Virus record (IMG/VR): IMGVR_UViG_3300009161_002937
Span: 1 to 23,368 of that record
Reading direction: 5' to 3' (one strand)
DNA from: a virus
Length of the DNA: 23,368 nucleotides
The first letter of the stretch is position 1. Each line of letters starts with the position of its first letter. Shown one piece after another: positions 1 through 9,375 of the stretch. The translations under genes were made by a program, and so were the position numbers. The notes under the pieces are model-generated. The model ran no database searches and had not been told where the DNA came from. It saw only the letters and a program-made list of their open reading frames with translations.

Positions 1-1236
1 CTTGAGCTTGCCAAACAAAAGAAACTAATTGAAGCACAAAAAGCAGCGGTAACTGCTGAGAATGTAAAAAATATTCGTGAATTGGAAGAATCAACAAACA
101 CCGCTTTTATAGTTTCGCTTAATGCACCTCATGCTACGGCTGAAGCTAAGAAAACAGCCTTGTCAATTGCAAACAGAGAAGCTAACACTCGTGAAGAAAA
201 AATTGCAAACTATAGAGCAGCCACTGCTTATATGAATGCACAATCTAATAGTGGTACGCCTGCTAAAGATGCTAAAGAATATTTAAAATCAACTGCCGAT
301 GAGATGTATAAACTTGGCTCATTAAATTATGAAGCTTATAGGCAGGTTAAACGTGAAATTTTTGAAGGTAATCTTACTGATGCGGATATAATTCTTAACA
401 GAAAAGATGTTGGTACTCCCGAATTTTATTTGGGAATTAAACCGGGCGATAAACCACTTCACATTGCTGTAAGTGGAAGATCGGGAACAGTACCTGGCTC
501 TCCAGACCCTGCTAACCCCGGACACTTTTTAATATTAAGTAAAACACCTAATGGGGGTGTTAAAGTTCTACGCACCATAGACGATAAAAAACGTACTTAT
601 TTAGAATCAAGCCCATCAGCTAACAGCCCGGATGAAGATATTAAAAGAACAATGAACGGTTTAAATAAGAGTTTATTTACTTCTCAAAAAAGTTCAGATG
701 GCAAAGACCTGCCTCCACGATTTCTTAAAGGTAGTGAAGGAGGAATAGATGCCCAACTACGAGAATGGAAAAACAATAGAAGGCGGCTAGATCAAGACGA
801 TGAGGTTGCGCCATATGCTACTGCAATAAATGGCTTTTTAAACATTGCAGCTAAGTCTAAAGATAAAGAAGTTAATATTGGTAAAATGCTTGATCTTGCA
901 GTTATTAACGTTGCATCATTAACTGATACAAATAAAATAACAGTAAGAGATAAACCAGATGAAGCTATTTCTGCTGCCAGAATTGGAGAGGCCGTTAAAG
1001 AGGTAACATCACCTTTTAATAATGGAAAATCTCTTAGTAGATTTAAAAACCCAACTGAATTTTTAGATGAAGTTTCTTCTAATTTTGAAAAAGATAGAGG
1101 TAAAGTAAATGTTAAAACCTTACTCTCAGGCGTAGACAATAAGAGTAGATATTATAATCTAATTAATGAAGCACCAAATGATTGGTGGGCTTACGTGTAT
1201 CGTAACCTTTATAACCTAAATAAAGAAGGAAAATAA
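1..1236 (+). CDS. Unknown probable virion protein, C-terminal part (gene enters from the left edge)
   Basis: The reading frame is open from the first base, so the true start lies outside the window; the TTG at 82 is just an internal leucine codon. The visible part is about 411 residues and ends in TAA. Its first ~90 residues are rich in Ala, Lys and Glu and look like helix or coiled coil. The rest is hydrophilic, without a membrane segment or a motif I recognise. It is followed with no gap by a large ejection-type protein and then a vRNAP-like protein, all on the same strand, so it most likely belongs to the late structural operon as an internal or tail-associated virion protein. That role rests on position only; I do not recognise the family. 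Confidence 0.75.
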   Translation, partial: LELAKQKKLIEAQKAAVTAENVKNIRELEESTNTAFIVSLNAPHATAEAKKTALSIANREANTREEKIANYRAATAYMNAQSNSGTPAKDAKEYLKSTADEMYKLGSLNYEAYRQVKREIFEGNLTDADIILNRKDVGTPEFYLGIKPGDKPLHIAVSGRSGTVPGSPDPANPGHFLILSKTPNGGVKVLRTIDDKKRTYLESSPSANSPDEDIKRTMNGLNKSLFTSQKSSDGKDLPPRFLKGSEGGIDAQLREWKNNRRRLDQDDEVAPYATAINGFLNIAAKSKDKEVNIGKMLDLAVINVASLTDTNKITVRDKPDEAISAARIGEAVKEVTSPFNNGKSLSRFKNPTEFLDEVSSNFEKDRGKVNVKTLLSGVDNKSRYYNLINEAPNDWWAYVYRNLYNLNKEGK

Positions 1237-4200
1237 ATGGAAAATTCTCCAGTAGAAAGCTTAAATTTGTTGTATCCAACCACTACTGGTGAAGAACCTA
1301 TTCTTTTTAAAGATAAAAAAGGTCAGGAAATTAGGGGCCGTCTTCATGATGCAGACACAATCATCACCGAAGCTAATGGAAACATTCGCTTTGGTGGTGG
1401 CATTGATGCGGCAGAAACCCCTAAGATAACTTCTGTTGGTGGATTTTCAGCCGGATCTCGTCTGGGTTTAGCCCAAAAAGAAGCAGTTAATCTTTTAATT
1501 AAAGAGGGAGGATACACTAATATTCCTTCTGCTTCGGACAAGCTATCTTATGGGAGGTCTGTTGCTGATTTACAACAACCAAGTGGTTCTAAACTTAGTT
1601 CTGCTTTAATAGCTAATGACATTATTCCTGCTAATGCTTGGACAACACCAGAGGATATTGAAGCAAGATCTATTACTCGTTTCCATAACGCTGTAAGAAA
1701 TTCATCAGTTGTTCGCCCTATTGATAAAGCCAGATCAATTGTGGAAGATGCCTTGCGAGGCACAGGAAGTATTTCGGCTATGCAAGCTAACACAATTGAA
1801 GAATACCAAAATTATGTAGGGGCAACAGGACATAAAGGTCTTGGACAACAAGAAGAAATGATTAAGGCTTTAGAAACACGTATTCAAAGCCCAAAAATAA
1901 ATGATAAACAAAGAGAAGCAGCAAAAGCAAAACTAGAAATTCTTCGAAGTAACTATCAGTCAAATTTAAATGCACCCCGCAATATCTACATCAGTTCTCT
2001 TGAGGGTATGAACACCACACCCAGTTATGGCAGCATGGGAGAAATGGGACGAGCATGGGACATGGGGATGGTTGCTGTTAAGGACTCTGCTGCCAACTTT
2101 CTTGATTATGCAGGTGATGTAATTAATAGCCCAGCTATTACTGAATACAGCAAAGGGTTGCTCAATAAAAATGAACGTGAACACCGCAAGATTGATTTAA
2201 AAGTTGGAGATAAAGATGTAACAGGTGGAACTCTTACAACACTAGACGATGCCATTGCGGATCCCATGAGAACGTTCCAATTTATTGGTAACTCTATTAT
2301 GCAGTATGGCCCTCAAATGGGGGTGATGGTAGCCGGTTCTGTGGCAGGGGGAGTATTAGCTGGGCCATTTGGTGCTACAATAATCCCCATGGCTATGGCT
2401 GTTGCCGATGTTTATGGAGAACAGGCTGATGATGAGAAAAACCCACTAGTTGCATCAGCTGCAGGAATAGCTATTGGCTTAGTAGATAGGTTTGGTTTTT
2501 CTAGAGGAGCAATTAAAGCTAAAGACTTGCTTACTGTTGCAGGCAGAGATAAAGTAGCTCAATATATTGCATCCAATCATATAAGTAAAAGTATTACTTT
2601 ACCTGAAGCCAAAATTCTTTTAAATTCTGGGATATCCGATTTAGGCAAGGATTATGCACGGTTAATTACTGCTTCAGCGACTAATCAATTGGCAGCTAAA
2701 AAAGGATTGTTAGATGTTTTATTTAGCATATCAAAAGCAGCCGGTAAAGAGTCAGCTACGGAGTTACTGCAAGAGGTAATGCAGTACACCGCAATAACAG
2801 AAACAAGCTCTCAAGACTTTAATTGGGAAGTGCTATATAAACGCGCAAGAGAAGCAGCGGTTGTTGGGGGTATTCTCGGAGGTGCTATGCACACTCCTTC
2901 ATCTATGTATGAAAAATCTTTATTTAACCAAGAATTAAATAATATTTCCGGAGTAGAAACACGGCAACGAACAGACGTTTCTCTTATGGAGCGTGAAGAA
3001 ATACTACGCAACAGAGGTAAGCTCAATGACGTACAACTCAGCCAACAATTAAGGGGATCTGTTGAGCCGCTAGGAAAAGATAAATACGGTAAAGATTTAC
3101 CACTATCCAGCTTTATATTGCAAGGTGACAAAGCTTCTTTGTGGGAAGATACTAAAAGCATTCTTTCTAATGGTGGAGCTTTTTCACAGGCAAGAGATAA
3201 TGCTGTTGCTCATCTTACAAAATTTATTGGCGGCAGAGAGATTGCAGGGCTACTAGATGCTAAAAGCGTTCGGGGTGTTTACTCAGGGCTATCTGCATTT
3301 AAAAGAATACATATGATTGCTAACTCAGTAACGGCGGCTTTACCTAGTAGGGCTGACAAACGGATTTTGTTTGGGACGGATAACAACAAAGATATTGGCA
3401 CTGCTCTTATGGATTCCCTTAATAACAACAGTAACCATGCTGGTGCCAAACAATTCAGAACAATTTTAGATTCTATTGGTAATGAGCTTGCAGATCACTT
3501 GGATGAACTTGGAGTTAACACTGGTTGGAGTTCTGCAGAAGTCAGGAGTCCTGATTTCTTTTTAAAGAATCAAATATTTGATCCTTTGTTAGTCCGTACG
3601 CACGAAGATGAACTAATTAAATTACTTTCTGCTCAATGGAAGAGCAATGGTTCAGTAGGATCAGCACCTAATACTTCCTACTTTAAAGACTTAGTAGCTC
3701 GCATAAAAGATAATATGAGCCATCGGGAGATTGGTGAATTAAATCAGCTGGGTGTACTTAACAACCCGGCTTTTAACAAGTTTAAATCTAAAGATGTAGA
3801 AAATAACGTTGCTCGATTGACAGAGGCGATAGCCCGTGGCTCTGTGCGTAACAGCATATTTGGCGCTAACGGAGAAGTGCTGGCCAAAGGCATTGCCAAG
3901 ATGCTGGCAGCTAACGAAATTACTGCAGGGGAAGCTTCTAAACTGGCTATCTCCCTTGAGCAACAAATGCAGTCATTTGATGGCAGACTTAATAGACCTG
4001 AGAGTGACCTTATCCGTGGTGTAAATGAAAATTTAACATTTGCATCTATGATGGTATACATGGATACGTCTTTGTTTGCTAATCTATCTGAGATAGTATT
4101 TGGGGCAATAGGATTATCTCCAAAAAACATGGTAAAATATTTTGGTCTTACTGCAAAAGAATTTGCCAAAGATCTTACTACTAAATTTACTCAACTGGGT

Positions 4201-5259
4201 AGTATGATTACTCGTGGCGGTATAAAAGCGCAAGATGAGCAAGATACCTCTGAGGCCATGCAGCTGTTGCAACAAACAGGTCATCATGGAAAAATGAATG
4301 ACATTGCTTTTAATGTGGGCGCTAATATCAGCACACAATCAAAACGTAATATGAGCAAGGTTATGTTTAAGGTTAACATGGTTGAATCTGCAACTAACGC
4401 TGCAAGAGCTGCAAGAGCTTCGTTGGCAGCAGATGAAATAAATCACCTTGTTTCTATCATAGCAGAGGTAGACACTGATAATGATATGACTCGATGGGCC
4501 AGAGATAGGCTGGCTTATTACAGAATGGATCCTGATGAGTTAGTTGATATTTATAAATCAATAGGCGGTCTTACAGAAGAAACTATAGGCGCGCTATCTC
4601 CTGCCGATCCTCTATTTGAAAGAATACGGGTCTCTCTGCGCGATGGTATTATTAATTTTATTGATGAATTTTCTTCCAGGCCAGAGCCGGGGAGTACCGC
4701 CAAAATACTTGATGATCAACGCTTTGTTTTGTTTACTCAATTTAAAAAGTTTACTTGGCATTTTTCAAGCAATGTAATGCCACAACTGTGGAATATGTAT
4801 ATGAAAAGAGGTGATGTTAAATATACGTACTCTACATTTAGCGCATTGATGATGGCATTTGCTATTGCATACGCAGGTATGTATCTTAAAGATTCCTTAC
4901 GTGGTGATGAATCAGAAAAAGATGATGAGAAAAAATTAGCTAAAAGACTGAGGCAATCTTTTGACTACACTATTGGCCAAGCTCATAGCGATGTTTTTAC
5001 TTCAACAGCTAGGCTAGTAACTGATATAGGTAGTACAGCTAGAGGAGTAGTAAGCAATCCCTTATCAACAAACCCGTTTAATCCACTTATAAACCAATCC
5101 CCCGCCCTTAATATGGCAGTCAACACAGGCAAAGACTTATATGGTATTGCGTCAAAAGAAGATGATAGTAAAGAAAAAACTAACTTAATTAAGCGTGTTC
5201 CTGTATTTGGAGAGATCCCCGGTGTAAGACATTTTTTCGAGAAGGAAAATAAACAATGA
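1237..5259 (+). CDS. Large probable ejection/internal virion protein with N-terminal SNase-like domain
   Basis: 1340 residues. ATG follows the upstream TAA directly, with AGAAGGA at 1224-1230 as ribosome-binding site. Residues ~25-140 resemble the staphylococcal nuclease (thermonuclease) fold: RLHDADT (35-41), IRFGGGIDAAET (50-61) and YGRSVADL (105-112) match the DGDT, vRLxGIDaPE and YGR signatures. Arg51, Asp57, Glu60 and Arg107 fall at the catalytic positions, but one extra Gly sits between Arg51 and Asp57. A long Gly/Ala-rich hydrophobic stretch (about 349-396) and a second one (about 1199-1217) could be membrane-active. The rest is predicted helical and unrecognised, in the style of large phage polyvalent or ejection proteins. 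It overlaps the vRNAP-like gene by ATGA. Inference: it is injected with the genome and either forms part of the DNA-translocation conduit or acts on host DNA. The virion location is inferred, not shown. Confidence 0.8.
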   Translation: MENSPVESLNLLYPTTTGEEPILFKDKKGQEIRGRLHDADTIITEANGNIRFGGGIDAAETPKITSVGGFSAGSRLGLAQKEAVNLLIKEGGYTNIPSASDKLSYGRSVADLQQPSGSKLSSALIANDIIPANAWTTPEDIEARSITRFHNAVRNSSVVRPIDKARSIVEDALRGTGSISAMQANTIEEYQNYVGATGHKGLGQQEEMIKALETRIQSPKINDKQREAAKAKLEILRSNYQSNLNAPRNIYISSLEGMNTTPSYGSMGEMGRAWDMGMVAVKDSAANFLDYAGDVINSPAITEYSKGLLNKNEREHRKIDLKVGDKDVTGGTLTTLDDAIADPMRTFQFIGNSIMQYGPQMGVMVAGSVAGGVLAGPFGATIIPMAMAVADVYGEQADDEKNPLVASAAGIAIGLVDRFGFSRGAIKAKDLLTVAGRDKVAQYIASNHISKSITLPEAKILLNSGISDLGKDYARLITASATNQLAAKKGLLDVLFSISKAAGKESATELLQEVMQYTAITETSSQDFNWEVLYKRAREAAVVGGILGGAMHTPSSMYEKSLFNQELNNISGVETRQRTDVSLMEREEILRNRGKLNDVQLSQQLRGSVEPLGKDKYGKDLPLSSFILQGDKASLWEDTKSILSNGGAFSQARDNAVAHLTKFIGGREIAGLLDAKSVRGVYSGLSAFKRIHMIANSVTAALPSRADKRILFGTDNNKDIGTALMDSLNNNSNHAGAKQFRTILDSIGNELADHLDELGVNTGWSSAEVRSPDFFLKNQIFDPLLVRTHEDELIKLLSAQWKSNGSVGSAPNTSYFKDLVARIKDNMSHREIGELNQLGVLNNPAFNKFKSKDVENNVARLTEAIARGSVRNSIFGANGEVLAKGIAKMLAANEITAGEASKLAISLEQQMQSFDGRLNRPESDLIRGVNENLTFASMMVYMDTSLFANLSEIVFGAIGLSPKNMVKYFGLTAKEFAKDLTTKFTQLGSMITRGGIKAQDEQDTSEAMQLLQQTGHHGKMNDIAFNVGANISTQSKRNMSKVMFKVNMVESATNAARAARASLAADEINHLVSIIAEVDTDNDMTRWARDRLAYYRMDPDELVDIYKSIGGLTEETIGALSPADPLFERIRVSLRDGIINFIDEFSSRPEPGSTAKILDDQRFVLFTQFKKFTWHFSSNVMPQLWNMYMKRGDVKYTYSTFSALMMAFAIAYAGMYLKDSLRGDESEKDDEKKLAKRLRQSFDYTIGQAHSDVFTSTARLVTDIGSTARGVVSNPLSTNPFNPLINQSPALNMAVNTGKDLYGIASKEDDSKEKTNLIKRVPVFGEIPGVRHFFEKENKQ

Positions 5260-8200
5260 TCAGCTTAAAAAAACCCAGCACAAGTGTTGCCGCTCCATTA
5301 TCACAGGCAGCACAGGCAGCACAGGTACCGTATTCAATAACAAATCAATATGACACGCCTGAATACACTCCTGAAGAAATTCAGAAACAATTGCAGGGGC
5401 AACCCATTAACCGATTCCCCGGCACAATGCTTGATCAGGCGCAGGGTGACGCAACATCTCGTTCTTCGTTGCCGGAGTTGCCTACTACTGGGCTGGCAAT
5501 GGTACCCTCAGAGGCAGACATTGGCCCAAGTCCCGTAGTAGGTGAGGCCCAACCTATCCCCGCTATGGATCAACGGCAAGACCGAGAGGAGCAAGGTGTT
5601 CGTCTTGCATTGCCTACAAACATCCCTAACTTTGCAGAGCCAGGTGTTGCATTAGATTCTTTAAGGCAAGCTGAGGCGCAAGTAGCACCCTCTTATGATG
5701 CTCTGGGTTATAGGTCTCATCCTAAATATGAAAAGAAAAGTCAAACAAATTTAGATATTGCAGATGCAGCAGTTGAGGCCACAGCTATTTCAAATTTAGC
5801 TAACAAAATGCAACGTACTGTGTTAGATAATGAGGGTGCATTTGCCAATGAGCAGGTACTAAACGCTCTTGCAAAAGATATGCGGCTAAATGATGATCCT
5901 AAATCAGTGAATAATATTGGATCAGTTATGTTGTTAGCTTCGGCTAGATCCGCAAGTGATATTTTATCTCGCCGGTATGCAAACATGGTAGATAACCCCG
6001 AGGGAGTACCTCAAGAAGTATCTTATGATGATCCTGAATTTTTAAACCCAGTTAACCTCAGCAAAGATCCTGCAGAGCGTAAACAAGAATATGCTGCAGC
6101 TATGGGAGATATTACCAGTCAGCCGGTGTTACAGGGCTGGATTAATGGCCTTGGTAATTCAATATCAAAGTTAGTTAGCCCTCCCGCTTCACCCGGCGGT
6201 TTTAGAGCTGAAGGAGCAGTCTCCCCATTAACTGCCAGCGCATTAGCTTACAACATGTATGACCAAGGCTTTGTTGATTTAGGGCGGGATAAACATGGAA
6301 GATACTATCCTATCCTAACTAAGACAGGCAGGGAAATGCTTGCTATCACAAACCGTGCAGCTGCAATGTATGATACGGAGTTACGGCATTTGAATGTTAA
6401 TGAGCCGATTATTCGTTCTCAAAATCTGCCACCAGTAAATAACAGGTATGCAGGTGTAGCTGCTTTGTACTCTAAAGATGGTAGGTTTATTACTACTGAA
6501 AACAATAAGGGTGAAATAGTTAGCAGCCCTAATTTAATTGAAGCAGCTGCAATGATTGTTAGTTCTACAGGAATTATGGTTAATCCTCAAAATTTGCATA
6601 TGCTGGAACAAATGTATACTGATGTAAATAAAAGTATGCAAGTATACGCTCCAAGTAATTACCCAAATGTAAAAATACCTAATGCATTTAGTACCTCCGT
6701 ATTTGCTGAATCAATTGCAGATTTATCTCAAGATTTTGTTGTTGAAAAATTTAAAGAGCTAATTGAGCAAGGGGTAAGGCCTGAAGATACTGTAAAGATT
6801 ATTATGGATATTTCCAAAAATAAACTAGATCAAATTAACAAACACTTAAAAGATTACCTTGGTGGTAATCTAAATAAAGGTGCCAGATTTACTACTGTTC
6901 AAATTTCGGATGCAACTAAACGAATGTTTCCGACAGCGACAGATATTAACACAACTAACCACTCAGGTACTATTCGCCCAGGCATGTGGTTTGCTGTGCA
7001 ACATAAAGCAAGAGTTGAAGCTAACATGCTTCAGCAAATTGGCAGGTTAAAAGATAAAGCAAGAAGCATTTACAACACCTCTAATATGAAAGGCATTGCT
7101 GTTGGCGCAAGTATTCAACGCGCATTATACGCCTTGCCCGAAGAAGAATTGGCAATGATGGGTGCTTTGTATCAGATTTCTAAGGTAGCAGAAACAATGG
7201 GCTACCATAAAGTTCCGGGTAACAGAGCAGCACCCGGAGAATACATTGCGGCAATGACCCCTGATTTGTTGAAAAGAGTTGCGGCATTTGGGCAACAAGC
7301 TCAAGGTTGGTTAAAGAATGGATTTCCTACTGCAAATGATGCTGTTACTCTACCTCCCGCATTTAAATCTCTTTCAAACCTTTTTGAAAAAAAAGAATGG
7401 GGGCCAATTCTTTCAAACTCTTTGATGGCAGCGGATATGTTAAGAGCTTCCAGTGAAGGTGGAGCATCTGTTACTATGGCTTCAACAATTGAAACAGACG
7501 CTTCCCAGTCTAACGCTATTATCATGTCGCTATTAATTGGGGATCTTAGCGTAGCTAATATGCTTGGTGTACCAGTAGGTGGTCGTGCTTTTGAAGAACT
7601 TAAATTTAACTTTAAGGATCTTCGTAATAAAGCAAGCAGCACAATTGATATGGATGTTGATGATACTTTTTCAGGTGAGTTTGAGCAAGAAAAAGCTGAT
7701 AAAATTAAATCAATGTTTGCCAGAGCTAAAGGAGAGTTAGGCGGTAGCTTTGATAAGGCGTATGCAAGAGGTATTGTTGTTGCTGGTTTGTACGGCAAAC
7801 ATGCTGATTATATGTTTACAGAAGTAAAAGATATGTTGGCTAAGCTATATTCGGTAGTTGGGCCGGAGCTGCAATATATTGAAGAGCATTTGTATAAAAA
7901 CAATAGACAAGAATTCATTGAAGACCTTAGTTCTTTGTATAGCACATCAACTAAGCGTCACCTTGCAACTTTAAAAGGTTATCAACGTGCAGCAACTGGT
8001 ATTGCTAAAGTTAAAGCAGCAGTTAATGGCAGCACTAAAGTTAAAGGCTTTATGAACACAGAAGTTGATCTTGGTATCAAACATATTGTGCCATATGATG
8101 ATGAAACAAATACTGTTCAAGATATTCTTGGCTTTAAAGAGGATGGATTTCCCTTGGCAGGGCGAGCAAATAGTTTAATGGCCCCCGGTGATTACGGCAA

Positions 8201-9080
8201 GTCTCAAGCTGATATTAGCATTGCCAAAGAACGTATTAAAGCAATCAATGCAAGTATTCCAGATATTTTGGATCAGCTAACTGACCACGCAACTTACGGA
8301 GATAAAGCCGGTAAAGCTTTACCTGTTAATTTAATTCAAAATGGTGATGCAAACTGGCTTGCTATTGTATTAACTTTTATCAACAAAGATAACAGAGACA
8401 ATAAAGGTCAACCACGAAAAGAACCAAGAAACATTTTAACAGTCCATGATGCGGGTATTACTGATCCCAGTTCTACTCTGCTTTATATTAACGCGTTTAA
8501 TAATGTTGCTCCACATATTTTAGCGGAAAACAGCACCCCTATTCTAGATAGTTTAGAACAATCTATGAAAGAAGATATTGTACGTGCTCACAAAGAAATT
8601 ACTTCAAAAGGATTTGCAGATATTGGTATGAATGGCAAGTACAAAGCTTTGAGTGGTTACTTTGACAGGATTTATAATTACAGCTTTGGAATAACACGAG
8701 AAGAACAACGAGGTAGAATTGCAGCTGATAGTGCTGCCGACAAACGGATTAAAGCTAATAAAGAGCATAGCAAATTTATTTTGGATACTGCTATGGGCTT
8801 AGGCTGGTTGCCTCCTACTGAAAGAAATTTTTCTGCAAGAACGCATAACAGAGTTACTCCAAAACAATGGGCTGATTTGCTTACGCTTATGCGCGAGGAT
8901 GTAGGTGTTGTAGAGATGACTCATTCAAAGAAGTTTTTGACTGATGCTAAATATAAATACAGTCACATCAAAGATAAGGCAGGTAGTTTATTAAATTCCC
9001 TTCGTGGTTTTAAAGTAAGCAATGCTACATTTACTCAGATGCTTAGGTCAATGTCTAACCAAATAACAAACACTAAATAA
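5256..9080 (+). CDS. N4-type virion RNA polymerase (compact single-subunit vRNAP), putative
   Basis: 1274 residues. ATG overlaps the upstream TGA (ATGA), with AGAAGGA at 5240-5246. Three motifs of single-subunit RNA polymerases occur in order. Motif A is IETDAS with Asp748 (N4 vRNAP: VEAD, Asp559). Motif B is KAYARGIVVAGLYG, with Lys834, Arg838, Tyr846 and Gly847 in the R-x3-K-x7-YG spacing of T7 (627/631/639) and N4 (666/670/678). Motif C is NILTVHDAG with Asp1065 (N4: NTLKIFDG, Asp951). Gaps A-B (98) and B-C (219) sit near the T7 and N4 values. The segment before motif C, with its NGD, also lines up with the N4 GTGDG segment as I remember it. Residues 1-150 are rich in Gln, Pro and Ala and look disordered. 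N4 vRNAP has about 3500 residues, with a ~1100-residue active core; this protein is close to that core alone. In N4 the enzyme is packaged, injected and transcribes early genes. The fourth motif (TxxGR) is not clear; Arg574 is a candidate. Odd: the motif B Arg and Lys are swapped. Confidence 0.8.
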   Translation: MISLKKPSTSVAAPLSQAAQAAQVPYSITNQYDTPEYTPEEIQKQLQGQPINRFPGTMLDQAQGDATSRSSLPELPTTGLAMVPSEADIGPSPVVGEAQPIPAMDQRQDREEQGVRLALPTNIPNFAEPGVALDSLRQAEAQVAPSYDALGYRSHPKYEKKSQTNLDIADAAVEATAISNLANKMQRTVLDNEGAFANEQVLNALAKDMRLNDDPKSVNNIGSVMLLASARSASDILSRRYANMVDNPEGVPQEVSYDDPEFLNPVNLSKDPAERKQEYAAAMGDITSQPVLQGWINGLGNSISKLVSPPASPGGFRAEGAVSPLTASALAYNMYDQGFVDLGRDKHGRYYPILTKTGREMLAITNRAAAMYDTELRHLNVNEPIIRSQNLPPVNNRYAGVAALYSKDGRFITTENNKGEIVSSPNLIEAAAMIVSSTGIMVNPQNLHMLEQMYTDVNKSMQVYAPSNYPNVKIPNAFSTSVFAESIADLSQDFVVEKFKELIEQGVRPEDTVKIIMDISKNKLDQINKHLKDYLGGNLNKGARFTTVQISDATKRMFPTATDINTTNHSGTIRPGMWFAVQHKARVEANMLQQIGRLKDKARSIYNTSNMKGIAVGASIQRALYALPEEELAMMGALYQISKVAETMGYHKVPGNRAAPGEYIAAMTPDLLKRVAAFGQQAQGWLKNGFPTANDAVTLPPAFKSLSNLFEKKEWGPILSNSLMAADMLRASSEGGASVTMASTIETDASQSNAIIMSLLIGDLSVANMLGVPVGGRAFEELKFNFKDLRNKASSTIDMDVDDTFSGEFEQEKADKIKSMFARAKGELGGSFDKAYARGIVVAGLYGKHADYMFTEVKDMLAKLYSVVGPELQYIEEHLYKNNRQEFIEDLSSLYSTSTKRHLATLKGYQRAATGIAKVKAAVNGSTKVKGFMNTEVDLGIKHIVPYDDETNTVQDILGFKEDGFPLAGRANSLMAPGDYGKSQADISIAKERIKAINASIPDILDQLTDHATYGDKAGKALPVNLIQNGDANWLAIVLTFINKDNRDNKGQPRKEPRNILTVHDAGITDPSSTLLYINAFNNVAPHILAENSTPILDSLEQSMKEDIVRAHKEITSKGFADIGMNGKYKALSGYFDRIYNYSFGITREEQRGRIAADSAADKRIKANKEHSKFILDTAMGLGWLPPTERNFSARTHNRVTPKQWADLLTLMREDVGVVEMTHSKKFLTDAKYKYSHIKDKAGSLLNSLRGFKVSNATFTQMLRSMSNQITNTK
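5302..5325 (+). repeat. Short 9-base tandem repeat inside the vRNAP-like gene
   Basis: CACAGGCAG is repeated 2.7 times and encodes QAAQAAQ in the low-complexity N-terminus of the protein. It is probably replication slippage in a disordered segment and I see no sign of other function. Confidence 0.6.
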
Positions 9081-9085
9081 ATAAA

Positions 9086-9125
9086 AACCCCCTAAGGAGT
9101 AATCCTTAAGGGGTTATTTTTTATT
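9086..9125. terminator. Bidirectional intrinsic terminator between convergent operons
   Basis: Arms at 9086-9098 and 9103-9115 pair over 13 bp with one mismatch (C9092/A9109) and a GTAA loop. On the + strand the hairpin is followed by TTATTTTTTATT. On the - strand it is followed by a T-rich run (complement of 9080-9087). It lies 5 bases after the vRNAP-like gene stop and runs into the stop of the 84-residue minus-strand gene, so it can end both transcripts. Confidence 0.9.
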
Positions 9126-9375
9126 GTTTAGCCATACTTGCTGCTACTGCTTTGGCTTCATTAAGTTTTGTTCCTGCAATAGAACGAGCTTGGCCTTCAG
9201 AAAAGCCACCTTCTTTTAGATCTTGAATGTTTTCAAGGTAAATTGCTTTACGTACAGCTTCATTTATAGCGGGGGTGTGAGCTACTTTGGGATCCAAACT
9301 GTAGCGATTTACTAGCTCAGTATCATCAATATCTAATCCTAGTTTAGCTGCGTAATTGTGATTTGTTGTAACCAT
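9121..9375 (-). CDS. Small protein of unknown function (84 aa), last gene of the minus-strand operon
   Basis: 84 residues, slightly acidic, predicted mostly helical, no Cys, no membrane segment. Its ATG overlaps the TAA of the Dps-like gene (TAATG), and AGGAG (9385-9389), inside the end of that gene, sits 9 bases upstream. Both the coupling and the strong ribosome-binding site argue that it is a real gene. It ends inside the bidirectional terminator. I do not recognise a family. Co-transcription with the Dps-like gene behind a possible promoter element at 9911-9937 suggests shared timing, not a known function. Confidence 0.8.
   Translation of the reverse strand: MVTTNHNYAAKLGLDIDDTELVNRYSLDPKVAHTPAINEAVRKAIYLENIQDLKEGGFSEGQARSIAGTKLNEAKAVAASMAKQ

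Noticed and set aside
3744-4169. 141-codon minus-strand open frame inside the ejection protein gene
   Set aside because: Composition mirrors the opposite coding strand, with no initiation signal or operon partner.
6951-6980. TxxGR/DxxGR motif of the vRNAP-like protein at Arg574
   Set aside because: SGTIRPG is only a loose match and lies farther from motif A than in T7 or N4, so I did not use it as evidence.
7301-7798. 165-codon minus-strand open frame antisense to the vRNAP-like gene
   Set aside because: It covers motifs A and B of the polymerase on the opposite strand, has low-complexity Ser/Leu-rich composition and no ribosome-binding site or neighbours in its direction; a shadow of the real gene.
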